Part shown: piece after piece, positions 33,132 through 46,500 of the stretch | How the letters are laid out: each line of letters opens with the position of its first letter | Numbering within the stretch: the stretch's first letter is position 1 | Source of the DNA: Athripsodes cinereus | Lineage: Eukaryota; Arthropoda; Insecta; Trichoptera; Leptoceridae | Length of the DNA: 64,000 nucleotides | Direction: 5' to 3' | Assembly (NCBI GenBank): GCA_947579605.1 | Contig: OX388313.1 | Span: forward strand, 27,779,214-27,843,213 | Made by a program: the position numbers and the translations under genes | The notes under the pieces: model-generated | Told to the model about the DNA's origin: nothing | Databases searched by the model: none | Seen by the model: only the letters and a program-made list of their open reading frames with translations

Positions 33132-34436
33132 ATGGAACAAAAAATGTATTTAATTAATAAAAAATCCCTTTTACAATCGCATGAGAATGTGTTAAAAACT
33201 AATCAACATATAAAAATGGAGCCACCTCCCTTACAAAGAATCAAAGAGGAGCCATTGGAGAATATGACTTGTGTAGATAGCGACAACAATGTGTGCATAA
33301 TGGAGCTATGTTCTCAGCCTATTGTTAATGAATCTTCAAACACATTCACTGTTGTGAATAATGAACCCAAATTCTTGATACCCTGTGTGAACGGTTTATC
33401 AAAGATTTCACGTGACAAGTTAGTAGTGACAGAACTATTAGAGCCTCAAACTGTAAAACATGTTAATCCTAACGGTACAGTTGTTATGTATACAAATTGT
33501 AAAAACACAAACAATGTCATACAACAATCTTATAACATTAATAATGATGCTAAGATTGTTTCGGTAGTACCTGTTTTAACAACTGCCTTAAATCAAGTAC
33601 CAATACCAAGAAATACTACATTACAAACGTCTTCGTCATATTCAAGAAGATATTTGAGTAATTATTCTAGTGAAAGATACTCCCTTTATTCTAACAGTAA
33701 TTCCAGATTAAGAAACAAACCTCTATTCTGCATGGCTACTTTTGATAATGTTACAAAAATACCACCTCACATATTCAAAAAGCAACTCATGGATCCATCG
33801 GATACGATGGATATTTCAGGTACACCAAAAACAAGGTTGCAAATGGAATTAGAAGAAAATCCTCTTAAAAAAATTACAACAAAACCAATTCGTAAAATGT
33901 CTTATAGATTATCTGATAAATATACTCGAAACTGTATAACTAATAAAGAAATTGATGCGATAAATATAGAAGAATTAGGATTGTTTCCAATAGGATATCA
34001 AGCTCCTATTGATAAATCAAAAATAAAACGTATAACAAGAAGAAGGAAAAATAAAAATATAACAAATACAATAGATGTTTTAGAAGAGAATGTGGAGTAT
34101 ATATTAGGGGAGGAGTCATACAATGAAATTGTGAACAATTCTAGACAAATGATAATAGACCAAGATGGAAACGAATGTTATATATTGTCAGCGGAAGTAG
34201 AAACAGTTGGAGATGATTGCAAACAGATATTAGTCATTAACGATGATCAGGAAGAAGTCTGTCAAGCTAGAAATAACTTGGAGGTGCTCCTGGCAGCTGC
34301 GGAAGAGGGAGAAATGTCTTCTAATCAAATATATTTCTGTCAGGATGAGAATGAGCAGCAGATCACAACTATAGAACCTGGTCAAATTATATTAGCATAT
34401 GGGAATGAACAAAACTATACACAGATACAACAGTGA
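33132..34436 (+). CDS. Uncharacterised single-exon nuclear-type protein, 434 residues
   Basis: An uninterrupted frame from MEQKMYLINKKSLLQ to a stop, followed by AATAAA at 34494. I do not recognise the family. Visible features: two adjacent sumoylation-type motifs, IKME (27-30) and IKEE (37-40); a Ser/Asn/Tyr-rich stretch (about 167-190); a proline-containing conserved-looking segment ATFDNVTKIPPHIFKKQL (202-219); a basic cluster KSKIKRITRRRKNKN (295-309) that could be a nuclear localisation signal; and an acidic, Glu/Gln-rich C-terminal quarter. There is no signal peptide, membrane segment or zinc-finger pattern. The composition suggests a nuclear or chromatin-associated regulator; that is inference. 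The length, absence of stops, upstream AT-rich promoter-like DNA and polyadenylation signal support a real gene. It may share a promoter with DHX36. Confidence 0.8.
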   Translation: MEQKMYLINKKSLLQSHENVLKTNQHIKMEPPPLQRIKEEPLENMTCVDSDNNVCIMELCSQPIVNESSNTFTVVNNEPKFLIPCVNGLSKISRDKLVVTELLEPQTVKHVNPNGTVVMYTNCKNTNNVIQQSYNINNDAKIVSVVPVLTTALNQVPIPRNTTLQTSSSYSRRYLSNYSSERYSLYSNSNSRLRNKPLFCMATFDNVTKIPPHIFKKQLMDPSDTMDISGTPKTRLQMELEENPLKKITTKPIRKMSYRLSDKYTRNCITNKEIDAINIEELGLFPIGYQAPIDKSKIKRITRRRKNKNITNTIDVLEENVEYILGEESYNEIVNNSRQMIIDQDGNECYILSAEVETVGDDCKQILVINDDQEEVCQARNNLEVLLAAAEEGEMSSNQIYFCQDENEQQITTIEPGQIILAYGNEQNYTQIQQ

Positions 34437-34493
34437 TGAACAAATCTCAACAGATTCCTATTTTAATTATTTAATGTAATTGATACTTTTTAT

Positions 34494-34499
34494 AATAAA
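34494..34499 (+). terminator. Polyadenylation signal of the 434-codon gene
   Basis: AATAAA 58 bp after the stop codon, within TTTATAATAAAATTG. Confidence 0.6.
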
Positions 34500-34560
34500 A
34501 TTGTTATCTCCATTTCATCAGAAAATTAAATACAAATAAATAAATGAATTATGAATAATA

Positions 34561-36524
34561 TATATAATAAGTTACAATCCCTTGGATTGGTCTGCAACGA
34601 GTTTGGTTTTTCTTCTCCATTCGTCTCTATTCTCAGCCAGTCTTTTCAGCTCTACGTATGAGCCACAGTTCATGTCCCTCTTCAGTTGGTCCATATACGC
34701 ATCTCTTGGTCGGCCTCTGCCATTTGTCCCCTCGGTCTTACCCTCCGCGATGGTGATGAGTAGTCCTGGGTGCCTGATGTTGTGGCCAATCCAGTTAGCT
34801 CGTTGTTGGCCGATTCTCTTAAGAAGTTGCCTTTTTTCGCCTACCCTGGTTAATACTACTTCGTTTTCGACGTGTTCCGACCAATGGATCTTAAGCATGC
34901 GTCTGTAGCACCACATCTCAAAGGCCACCAACCGTCCGCTTTCACTCTTGCTGATGGTCCACGTCTCACAACCATAAAGCAGAATGCTCCATACAAAGGC
35001 TTTAGTAAGGTTCTTCCTTACGCTTATCAATATTTGGGGATTCCAATATCTTCGATTTTTTGTTAAAGGCAATCCTTGCCTGGTTTATTCTGCTCACAAT
35101 TTCCAATTTGGAGCGTCCATCCTGGTTTATTCTGCTGCCCAAGTACACGAATTCTCTTACTTGTTTGATGCTCACTCCATTTATGGCAATGTTCGCAGTC
35201 GCTTCCTCTCTTCCCATGACCATACATTTTGTTTTTTCTTTATTTATTTTCATGTTGTACTTTGACAACAGTATACTTTCCATTTTCCCTAAGGCTTCGT
35301 TCAGCTCCATCTCGGAGTCTGCGAGCAGTGCTATGTCGTCAGCATATCTAATCATGTCGACCTTTTTCCCATTTATTTTTACTCCTGTCCAGTTCTTCAT
35401 TTCTTCTCTGAGATCATCAATAGCTCGCTGTATATAGCAGTTAAAGAGAGCTGGCGACATTGAGCATCCCTGTCTTACACCTTGTTCGACCCTTGCTTCT
35501 GCGCAGCTCTCTCCGCTTTTGATCACAGCCATTTCGTTCTTGTATAAGCTCCAGATTGCTCTTCTGTCTTTATAACTCATTCCTATCTGGTTTAGAGTGT
35601 TAAAAAGTTGTTCCCATTCTACTTTATCGAATGCTTTTTCAAGGTCGATGAATGTTATGTATGTGTTTTTATTAGTTGTTATTCTCTTTTCTAGAATAAG
35701 TCTGAGACTCAGGATTGCATCTCTTGTGCCTGTCTCCTTGCGGAATCCAAATTGATCTTCTGAAAGGTAATAGAGAAAAGGAAGCCGCAAGCTAGGAAAG
35801 AATGGATCACGGACGACATCTTAAAAATGATCGAAGAAAGAAGGAGGCTAAAGAACTCTAAAACAGAAGAAGGAAAAAAGGAATATAAGATCCTAAGAAA
35901 TAAAATTAACAGAGAATCCAAGCTGAGAAAGGAATGTTATTTGCAAGAAAAATGCAAAAATATCAACAGAAATATAAAACAAAGAAAATTCGAAACCGCA
36001 TACTCTGAAGTAAAGAATTTCTTCAATGACAAAACACAGCCACGATGTGCTTTACAAAATAAAAACGGCAAACTACTGTTTGAGGACGAACTAATCGTAA
36101 AAAGATGGAAAGAATACCTAGAACAACTTTACAAAGGAAAAAACATACTCCAGGAAAGCAAAGCACTAGAAGCAGAATATGACGTAGAAAATAATGGAGA
36201 TGACATCTTAAGAAGTGAATTTGATATTGCATTAGCAAAGTTGAAAGACGGCAAAGCACCAGGTATCGACCTGATTCCATCAGAGCTGCTTAAATGCGCG
36301 GGAAAAGGCATGCTTGATACATTGTATAAGCTTGTCTGCAAAATATACGACACAGGAGAGATACCTGAGGACTTTGCCAAATGTCTGATACGAGCGCTTC
36401 CTAAGAAAGCAGGCACGACAAAGTGCGAACAACACAGAACCCTAAGCATGATATCACACGCTTCTAAGATACTCACCAACATTATAATGAAAAGGGCGGA
36501 AAATAAAATAAACGAAACACTTTC
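34561..36524 (-). mobile_element. Twin-primed, 5'-truncated RTE-like retrotransposon with 10-bp target duplication
   Basis: The 3' part (about 34561-35768, minus) encodes the reverse transcriptase from SEDQFGFRKETGTRDA through the IRYADDIALLADSE catalytic box to GYETW-type and GRPRDAYMDQLKRD tail sequences, with one frameshift near 35030. The upstream part (about 35769-36524) is inverted and reads on the plus strand, WITDDILKMIEERRRLKNSK to RAENKINETLS. The end of the inverted part (CTTTCA) is the same point at which the 3' part begins (CTTTCAGAAGATC), so the two halves are adjacent in the intact element. ATGAATAATA flanks the insertion at 34551-34560 and 36525-36534. The endonuclease domain was not copied. 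Confidence 0.88.
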
Positions 36525-37079
36525 ATGAATAATAACATCAAAAATATTATTAATATTGATAATGTAATGTAAGGTATGTGTAAATAATTAGTGTAAAAGT
36601 TAATAAATTATGTGAGATTATTATGCATTTTTCAGTTATTATGTGTATTTCGTAATCTGATGAATAGGAGATTGCCGCTTTTGGAAGCATATTCACATCA
36701 AATGTCTGTTTTATTCTTTCTATGCATAATTTCAATAATATTTATAAATTGTAAATGTATATTATTTGATTTATAGATGAATGTAAACTTCTACATACAT
36801 TGAAGGACCCACCGACCACCCGGATAGCGCAGAAGTCTGAGGACTTCCATTTATCCGAAATTCTGTTGCCAAACTTCGTTACATTGGATTATCATTAAAA
36901 AAAATTAGTAAATATTCTAAACATTTGTTGCTGACTAGTCGAACTAGCAGCCGATAAAGTATTTAACTTAATTGTTCCGGCGCCATTTAGACGGGAGATC
37001 GCGATCCATTTGAGATCTGAAAAATGAGATCCTTAAAAAGATGGTGGCTTCTAAGGTTTGCATAAAGCGTCTCTCGATT

Positions 37080-37300
37080 GGTGGACCTTACGTTGTGACA
37101 GTGAGAATGGTGGAATTGGTGAACATTGTCCATAGACACCGAAAGTGAACACTTACGCCAGCCTAGAGCCAATTCGTAAGCGTTGGGACACCTTTCTCAC
37201 TTCTTCCGATTAGATTTTACACAATGTTGCATTGTGTAGACATGGTTCTCCAATCGAGGTTTCTGATTGGTTTTATCCTTAGCCGTTCAAAGCAGTGGGG
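37080..37300 (-). repeat. Dispersed repeat, reverse relative of 31600-31915
   Basis: GTGGAATTGGTGAACATTGT, GCCAGCCTAGAGCCAATTCG, CACAATGTTGCATTGTG and CATGGTTCTCCAATCGAGG are the reversed order of the segments at 31.6 kb. A tail near 37310-37375 holds a GTATTTGTAAAATATCA-type word found in several other repeats. Confidence 0.65.
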
Positions 37301-40300
37301 TCTCCAAGTACTGTTTTCTCTTTAGTTTCTAAAGTTCCTTATAAAGCAAGTATTTGTAAAATATCATGCTTAACTCATCCTATATAATATCTTGTTTCTA
37401 TAATCTGAGGGTCATGGATTTTGAAAAATGTTATGGATATTATGTACCTATATAGTATCATGTATAAATTATATAAATGAAGTAGATATTAAGAATTGTG
37501 TTTTATTTTTGTACAATTAAATTTGACATTGTCATCACTGAATTTGTTTTTTCTCACCAACCTGAAGCTATTTTTTGAGTTTAACATAATCCATGGAACC
37601 TTTGGTCCTAAATCTATTCAGTAAATTTTCAGCTGATTTGTAAAAGGTGTGTATTTGCAAATCATCACATATAAGTTGATCAATAATAGCTTGACAATAG
37701 AATCTCAAACATTCAGCTATGAGGTCCCGAGTTTGAGTTCTCCCACTCGCAGACTTACCTCACAAAGTTTTTCCATTCTAGCAATGTCTTCGTCCTATCT
37801 GTTGGCACTATGCAGATTGGCAAATTATCATACGTACTAAATCGCCAAGTACGGTTTGTCTAGGGGATCTGGCTACCACGCTTGTGGTATATACTGTGAT
37901 GGTATGAAATGAAATTCTTTTATTTCCCTTCTTACAATAGGTACATTTGACAATTTTCACAATATATTTTAAATTATTATGGACAACACATATCACTCCT
38001 TCTTCTTATCAAACTCATCGTGGGCTCCTTATAGGGATCTCAGATGAGCGAGCCAGGGGCAGCCCTCACAGGGACCAAAAAATGGATAAATTAGGTATGT
38101 TGGTCTTTGTAGAAAATAGGGTCCCCATATCAGGCCACCCCTGGCCCGCCTGATCGTGTAAGTCGCTAATTGATTCACGCAAGACAGGGAAATTACACCG
38201 TCCCACTAGATTGCTCTGTTCTGGGACGGTGATAATAGTATTCTTTCTCAAAAAAATAAAATAAAACAAACACACACTACAACTACAATAGGCGGCCTAA
38301 AATTGAAAAAAAAAGAAGATTTGTCCAAGGTATAAGAATGATGAAGGAAAAAAAAAAAAAAACTATTCTAAACACATACACACGCACACATACACATTAC
38401 GTATAGAAGTAATAGTTATTGTTACCTTTTCCTTCTTCCATCCGTGGTACCACAATCCTAATTTTTTTAATTTATGAATTGGTTTTGAATAAAACTAAAT
38501 TGTGTTACAAAAGCAGTAATAATATTATATCTCTTGTATTTCGATGTATGTCAGCCTATTATTAAGGAGATGGTCCTGATGAGACACACGGGCAGTACCT
38601 AGGCTCAATGAGCCCGGACCCAACTACAACAAGGAGATGAAGATATATGTATGTAATATGTAAATAAAAATCAAATTATTTTTTACTGGAATATATATTT
38701 CATAATATTCAATCTCACATTATGATTGGATATTAAATAATAATTCGCCTCCCCAAGTACGTTCTCACAATACATTGTATCATATTGCAATTTTATGTAA
38801 TCATAATATATACATATACAATAATATAAGTAATCATCATATACATATTCAATATATATATATAAAATAGTACTAATAGTAGTAGCCAAATGCCCCCACT
38901 TATACACCTGAAAATCTTATCAAAATTTTTAATATAAAACATTTTTTATTATTTATTCTTTTTTATTTATTTTTCATCAACATCCAATTTTAGTTCGTAT
39001 TAGTATAATTTTTTTTACATTTATTTCTCTCTTTTTATTAGATTCAGTCTGTCAATAAAAGTTCTATAAAAAAATAATAGTAAACTGAATAACAACAAAA
39101 ATAATATTATTATGAAATAATAATAAATCATCCTCACTGCGCCACAGAGCTGTATTTGTCTACCTTTGTGGTTATCATAACAGAACTGTGTCCTGCCTCA
39201 CTCCACACTCTCAATTATTTTTAATTCCCCTGCCAGCGATCAAATGATTTTGTCAAATTTTAATCTCGCGTGTTGCAGTTTGACACAAGACAACAGATAT
39301 CGGAACAAAATTTGTAAAATTTCAACAGTTCAACTTTTTACCGCTTTCATATTGTTCAATTCAATCACAATTTGACAAGCACAATGCAAATTTGACAAAT
39401 AAAATAAAAAATGCTCAACACAATATCTGTCAAATTTCAACTGTTCAACAATGTTCAGTTCAACCATCAAACACCTTGTCAAGCACGATACAATATTTGA
39501 AAATTCATTTGTTTAATCTTTCACAGAGATAATATAACGATAATTACAAGCGTATTACTGAATTGGTGATTGTTTAACAGCGTGCGACAACGGATTAAAA
39601 ACAAAAACTTGTAATAAATCGAAATAAAAACTGTAGGAAGTACTACAAAAAGCACCAAATATATTTTATGTACACATGCACGTGTAATAGTACAATACAA
39701 CTCATTTAAATATAACATGATCGTTTTAAGAGCAATACAAGTGGTAATTACATCTCTTAAATAATTTGCCAACAACGTAATGCAGTAAAGAAAAATCTAC
39801 AGACGTTGACAACAGAATTCAGATTAATGTATTATGTATTTTCTCTACATATCATCAAATATACAAAACAAAGGTAAATATAAAACATTGTGTGATATCA
39901 CGCAGTGGCAGAAAAATCATCTTTCAAATAAATATACTTAAATAAATACAGAATCTAGATTGGTAACATAAAAATCTTCCAATAGAAAAATATTTTAAAT
40001 AATAACATAAATCTTTGATTAAATAGAAAACATGATATTCATATTTTTTTGTTACCAATAATAACAATCTTTCCAACGTAAACTTATGTGAATAATGTTG
40101 CCAACTTAACAGATTTAATAATTGATTCAATTTGTGAGTTTGTCAACGACTGCGGATTTTATTTTACAACATCGGTACAATGCTGATTTTCAATATTGAT
40201 ATTAACATGTCTCGTCTTACAATTTATACAAATAAACATTTTATATTACATAATATCAACTGAAAGTGATACTAAAATACTTCCTGAAGATGACAATATT

Positions 40301-43300
40301 AAATGATGTTTATTACAATGATGGAGACTCTTTAATGTTTCTGATACCATAAAACACACCCCCTCCACTTGAAAGATAGGTAATCAATATGTATTAATAA
40401 TCGTTAATCTTAACTGTAAAACTATTTATTATTATTTATATTATTATTATGCATTTGTTTGTAATTGCTCGGGTTCACACTAGCTATTTTTAGCTGTTAT
40501 ATGGACCGGCTATTGTAATATTATAAGGTACTCTTAAAATATTATTATGTTTAGTTTAATTTACTTTTATAATTATAGTAATAATAATAATAAGTAATTA
40601 CATGCACAAATATAATTACGTAATATATAAATTCAAGACAATATTTAAAAGCGAAAGCATAATATAATAAAGGCACAATTTCACTTTCCATTTCACATAC
40701 CATCTACAGCCTTCATCATTTATTAGTACACACTACATATTTTTACATGTTACTACAGTAGTTATTACGAGACGTTTTTATATCCCAGGACAATCTGTGC
40801 ATGTCGTAATACAATATTATCTACACACCGTAAATTAATACATATTTTATTACATTATACATCAATAAAAAAATATTCAAATGCAAATTATTTGAAGCAA
40901 AACGTTCCAAATGAAACCGTGTAATTGTCATATTGCTTGAAATGCAAATAAATATTATATTTGTAGACTGAAAATTTTCAGATTAAAATGTGTGTCTTAA
41001 AGTGCAGTTGGTGTTACTGTTTAAATGTTGCGAAATAACTACTAAACAACACAATGAGATTCTAACAAAAATAATTGATGTACATATTATTATGCTTATT
41101 GACTATTACAAATATTTTAAATTAACATGTTATTTATCTCAAATTCAAAATGAGATAAAAATAAGTAACAATGTTGTCATGTTTTGTATAACTTATTAAT
41201 ATCTGAGGAAGACTGCTAGGATACGTATAACATCGTAAACCCGTGATTTTTACAAAGATACATAAATTACACTGTATATATAGTTGACGCGTGATTAAAA
41301 CCCGTTAAGTGAGCTTTTTTCTATTTTACTTGACAAACGGTGCGCTATTAACTGCGATAACGAGGAAGTCAATATGAAAAACTCTCACTGCTACATGAAG
41401 AATCACTGTCATGTAATATATAAGGAAAGGGGTTCTATTATTTGATATATTTGTACAGAGAATTATCTCTGGCTAATTCAAAAACTCAGTACTTTTTTGT
41501 TGGGTAAAACAAAAAAACACGTAAGTATAGAATTTGTCGAGTTTTTTTCACATTTTTTGTAACAATTCGCTTTGATATTTGGATATACATAATTAACACT
41601 TTATGTAAACAGGCCATTATCGTTTTGTCTTTACACTTGTATAATATTACTTACACAACGCATAACTGATGATGCTTTGATAATAGAAGACCAAAATTTT
41701 AACAATAATCTACATCAATGAATACAATAATACATTTATATGCATCAATGAACACACTGTAAATATACATCCACGAATACATAAATGTATCAATAAACGC
41801 ATTACTTTCGTCAATGAATACATTATATGCATCAATCAAAACCTTATATGCATCAATGAACACATTATATGCATCAAAGAACACGCATGATAATTTTGGG
41901 TCTGCTTCTAACAAAGATGAATACATTATTCAATGAATCTTACTATATTTTTTCAACATATATATAAGAACAATATATTTATTAAGCCGCTCTATATAAA
42001 TCTGTAAGTAGGAGCAAAACTACGCTATGTTGAATTTTGGCAAAAATGACTTATGAATAATATAATATTGTGGCCTTTATTTTTGATGATATATTCGCCT
42101 ACCTTGAAAATGTGTTACATTTTGTGATTTCAAAATTTGATACTTTTTTGATATATCCTGTAAATTATAAAAAAAAACAGATAAATGGTTATTAACAACC
42201 ATCAATATTATTTTTTTAAGGTAACAAACGTAATTTTGTTCAGAAAAATTCAACGCCCATACTGAAAAGTGGCATCTCGTGATATAGTGTAGTTTCGCTC
42301 CAGCATACAGCTATATATTTTAATATCATTAAATTATATAAAAAAAACTTTATAGACTTTTTTGGCAATAATAATAATAAATATGTTTTATTATTTATTT
42401 ATTTACTTGGATAGTAGTATCATTATTACTGTTATCATTTTATTTAACAGTAGTACAATATTTATACATAACATTTTCTACTAGCTCTACACATTATAAT
42501 TATATACATTCTGACAAAAAAATATTAATTCTCTTTCTTTTCTTTACTACAGGACGATAATATATAATTATATAAGTATATTATATAAAAAAACAGTGTG
42601 GAGACCTGAGCAGGTGACACAGATAATATTAATATCATCCTTACTATCAAACAATGCTCGTAATTATGCAGAAAACGAACAGCGCACCAAAAAATACTTT
42701 GTAATAGTAACAGCCCTTATTAAAGATATTTATCAAAAGGACTACAGTAAACATTTTGTTATGTTTTGGATGTTTTCTGCGTAACTACGCTCATATTATA
42801 TAAATATATTAAGATTTACAATAAGTAAAGTTTGTTAGAATGTATCATGATATTTTCATTACGAACTCTATTCTATTCAAACAGACAGTTTCAACATTAA
42901 AACAAATAGAAGCTCAATATAATTTCAAAGAAAATATGGAGATTTATTTTTAAAACAATTTTGCGTTTATAAATAATAAACATGAATACAAAAAACTTCC
43001 CCAGTACGCAATATGCATGTCCTGCAAAGACAAAATGAATCTAAAGGAGGATTTGAATCAAGATTTTTCCAATTGAGAGGCAAAGATACCATTGCATCAA
43101 AATCTGTCCAATTCAAAATTTAATAATACACAATTGATCGACACTATGTCGTGACACTAAAAACGCACTCTTGCGATGGTTTTTCACTTAATGGCTCATA
43201 TAAAAATAAATTGCGTAGGTTATTTTTATTGATGCAATGATTATTTAAGCAACTGATATTTAATGATTCAAAATGTAAACTGAATGTACAAATAGAAAAT

Positions 43301-43504
43301 AGTCCGTTTTATGACAAACAATTGTAATAATAATTTAATAATGTTTTATGGCAATATCATTGCACACGACTGTTATTATGTATGACAAGACTGAGATGTA
43401 TTATAGAAGTAGTAGTAGTTGTCAACAGTTTGAGTGAGTGTTGAAGTGTGAATATTAATGTTAAGGTTTCGCAAAACCTTTTCTTTTAAAAGTTAATTTT
43501 TAGG
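37301..43504. other. Long AT-rich intergenic region
   Basis: No gene was recognised in these 6.2 kb. It contains scattered repeat scars: CTACCACGCTTGTGG near 37875, a retroelement 3' scar CCCGGACCCAACTACAACAA near 38615, homopolymer and TA runs, and the 21-bp array at 41700-41935. Near 39240-39480 there are two diverged copies of a phrase resembling CTGTCAAATTTCAACTGTTC. The right end should hold the vigilin 3' untranslated region; a minus-strand AATAAA falls near 43226. Confidence 0.45.
41700..41935. repeat. Degenerate 21-bp tandem array
   Basis: ATGCATCAATGAACACATTAT recurs, with starts at 41827, 41848 and 41869 exactly 21 bp apart and more diverged copies to the left. The repeating FIDAYNV open frame on the minus strand is a by-product. 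Confidence 0.75.
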
Positions 43505-46500
43505 TTAGCGTCTGGGTCCCCACGCTGTGACTGGGGCTTGTGTGCCGGGTGGGGGACCAAACGACGGGAAGTCTGTAGTGGAAGATGTATCTGGAGCCCT
43601 GTCCCAAGGTGCTGCAGGGACCACAAAGCCTGGAGACTCCTCCTTTGTGTTGTTTGGAGTCTCCGTGGATTCTGCGCCGGCAGCTTCTCCACCTGGCTTG
43701 CGGTAGCTCTTCAGCATCTCGTTCTCCATGACATCTTGCAGCTGTAACATAAAATATATTTGTAAAAACTTTTTACATATAAAGTTTTTTGACCACATGA
43801 ATCAAATTCTCAAGGATGGCCGTGTGTTGAGTAAGAGAAATCAAAGTGCGTTTATGTGAAATTGTATGAATGTAGAAGAAGTAAAATAAGTATGTAAAGA
43901 CAGATCTATATGGTGTTCCGTTCTCTCTGTCTACCTCACTTCAGATATGGGGTGAGGGTATAGTACAGTTTATAAAGGAAGAAGACAGTTTATTGATCCA
44001 TAAAACTATACGTATAAGATTGTTGCTACTTACATATTCCTCCTGCAAGTTCTCGAGGGTGATGCGAGCTTCGTCAACATTATCCGCACTGGATCCTGTG
44101 ATAGTGACAATGTCTGGATCAGCATTCCTACGGGGGAAGCGAATGTCTACCTTGTGCTCATCCATGATCTTCTTGATGTTTCTACCGCGGGTTCCAATCA
44201 GACGAGAGTGAACACGTGAGTCAATCTGAATCTCCACCTTTACCATGTTATTCTGATAAAAAAAATTCAAGATTATTATCAATATCTTTGACAAATAACA
44301 ATATTCTAGACAATTAATAATAACAATAATCTAGACAATTAATAATAACAATAATCTAGACAATTAATTTTGTGTAAAGCCACTGCAAGGGCGCATTTTA
44401 AAGTCATGACATCTCATGAATGATAGGGTCTTGAACCTCATCTTGAATACCTCTTCAATTGCCAAGGTCCCTAAATTGTGTGTTCCACAACAACATGATA
44501 TTGAAGGCATGATCAAAATAATTAGCCAAACCACTTTTATAAGGCATTAAAAATTTGTTATTAACATCAAAGTAAGCAAACTTGAATGCGCTTATTGCCT
44601 TTAATTTACATTATAAAAAAACTCCATGAGAAAAACACATGTTCTAACCAGATCATCCACGATCTTGAGTATTTCATCTTTCGCAGCGAGAGCATCCTTT
44701 TCATATCCCTGGATGGTGATGATACCCTCATCTGGATCTCCCTTCTTGGGCAGGTTGATGACAACATCATGATTGGTTCTTATCTTAGTGATGACAGTAC
44801 CTCCCTTGCCAATTACCATGGGATGGTATTCTGGATCTACTTCCACTCTGATCTCAAAGGCCTTCAGTTTCCTCTCTTCCAGAGCCTCCTTGGCTCTCTC
44901 CACATTGCTGGGTGTTCCAGTAATCTGGAAAATAATGGACATATTTATTACCATTTAAAAAATATATCGGAAACAGTCAATGGCAAAATATAATAATCTG
45001 ATTATTTTGAAATTGAAATTTTGAAGTTATAATTTTATGCTATTTACTCCATTCAGACAATACAGGTGTGTTTAGTTGATCGTATAAATCTTATATGACA
45101 CAAAAGATTCGCAAGTATTGATCGTTTATCAATGACAATTTAGACCGAACATATTTTCTTTAATCTTATAAAAGGTTATATTATTAAAAGTCGTCATCTA
45201 TAAAATAGCTTTCATGAAACACATAAACAAACTAATAAAAATCAAGTAAATGGGATTGAATAGGAAGGAATATCAGCACTTACGGTAAGGATATCAGCCT
45301 TCTGTTCTTGCGAGGAGAGGGCAATGTGGACATCAAATCTATCTTGTATCTCCCTCACATCTCTGGCACGATTGCCAAGCAAAGAGCGTTGCACTTCGTA
45401 CGGAACATTCATCTCAACAGTGACGGGCACCTAAGAAAAACAAAACTGAATTAACACACAAAACAGAAAAACGACTATGTAGTTATCATCACAAAATCTT
45501 CCACAAATGAAGAAGCCAGCACACTAATTACTATGTGTAACTAAAGCGTATGTCATCCTCTTCGCATACCACACTAATAAATCGCAGTTGTTAAATATGT
45601 TCATTCATTAGATGTCTTTCAAGATACCCGTAAACTTGGGATAACAACAAACGACATCTGGAGGAGCTAAATGCTAAAGATTGCTAGCAATCCACTGCAC
45701 AGGATCAAACGGCTTGGATATCCATAGTTTTGGAGGCCAAGGTTCTGCAAGTACTGTTTGGCCATCAGAAATAAGCAGTGAGTGAGTACCAATAATTATT
45801 TACTAACCTGATCAAGTAAAGATTGTTTAGCTGCATTACAGTTTTCAATTTTTCCACTTATTCTGATAATATCCTGAGGTCTGGAGCCTTCTTCGTCATG
45901 GGTTTCCGTTTCACCATTGACTCCTCCGTTGACAAAACCTTGCTGGTCACGGTCGGGGAATTTAATCTGGACTTCGTGCTCGCGGGATATGGCTTGCACT
46001 TTCATTCCCTTCGCTCCCATGACATTGCGATGGAACTTTTGAGGAATCACGCACTCAATTGTTACCTACGAAAAACAATCGTTGAAATAATTTCATCTAG
46101 TAAACATTTCATGATAAATTGTGTCTTGTTCAAATGCTCTTTCTATACACAGTAGATCTGCTGACATTGCAACCAATATGTAAATTAATATTATCTACTG
46201 AATACCATCATCAAAGAAATATGTTGCCATGTCTTGAATTTTAAACTTGAAATGTTTAATGTGGTGAATAAAACTAGGAACTAACCTGAGCCTCAAGATC
46301 AGCAACAATCTCTGCAATACGAGCTTTGGCTGCAGTGATGCATTCTTTGGCTCCCTTGAGAACCACACGGTCGGATGCAACTCCATGTCTGGGGAAAGAG
46401 ATCTGAACTCCTCCGCAATCATCTGAAATACGGCCCAGCACCTCTCCACGCTTGGCAACAAAGTGCCTGTGGTACTTGGCTGGAACCTCTGTCTCTCCTT

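Noticed and set aside
34582..35437. Plus-strand open frames across the retroelement
   Set aside because: They are antisense to the reverse transcriptase fragment and have no motif.
41699..41926. FIDAYNV repeat peptide
   Set aside because: Translation of a degenerate 21-bp tandem repeat.
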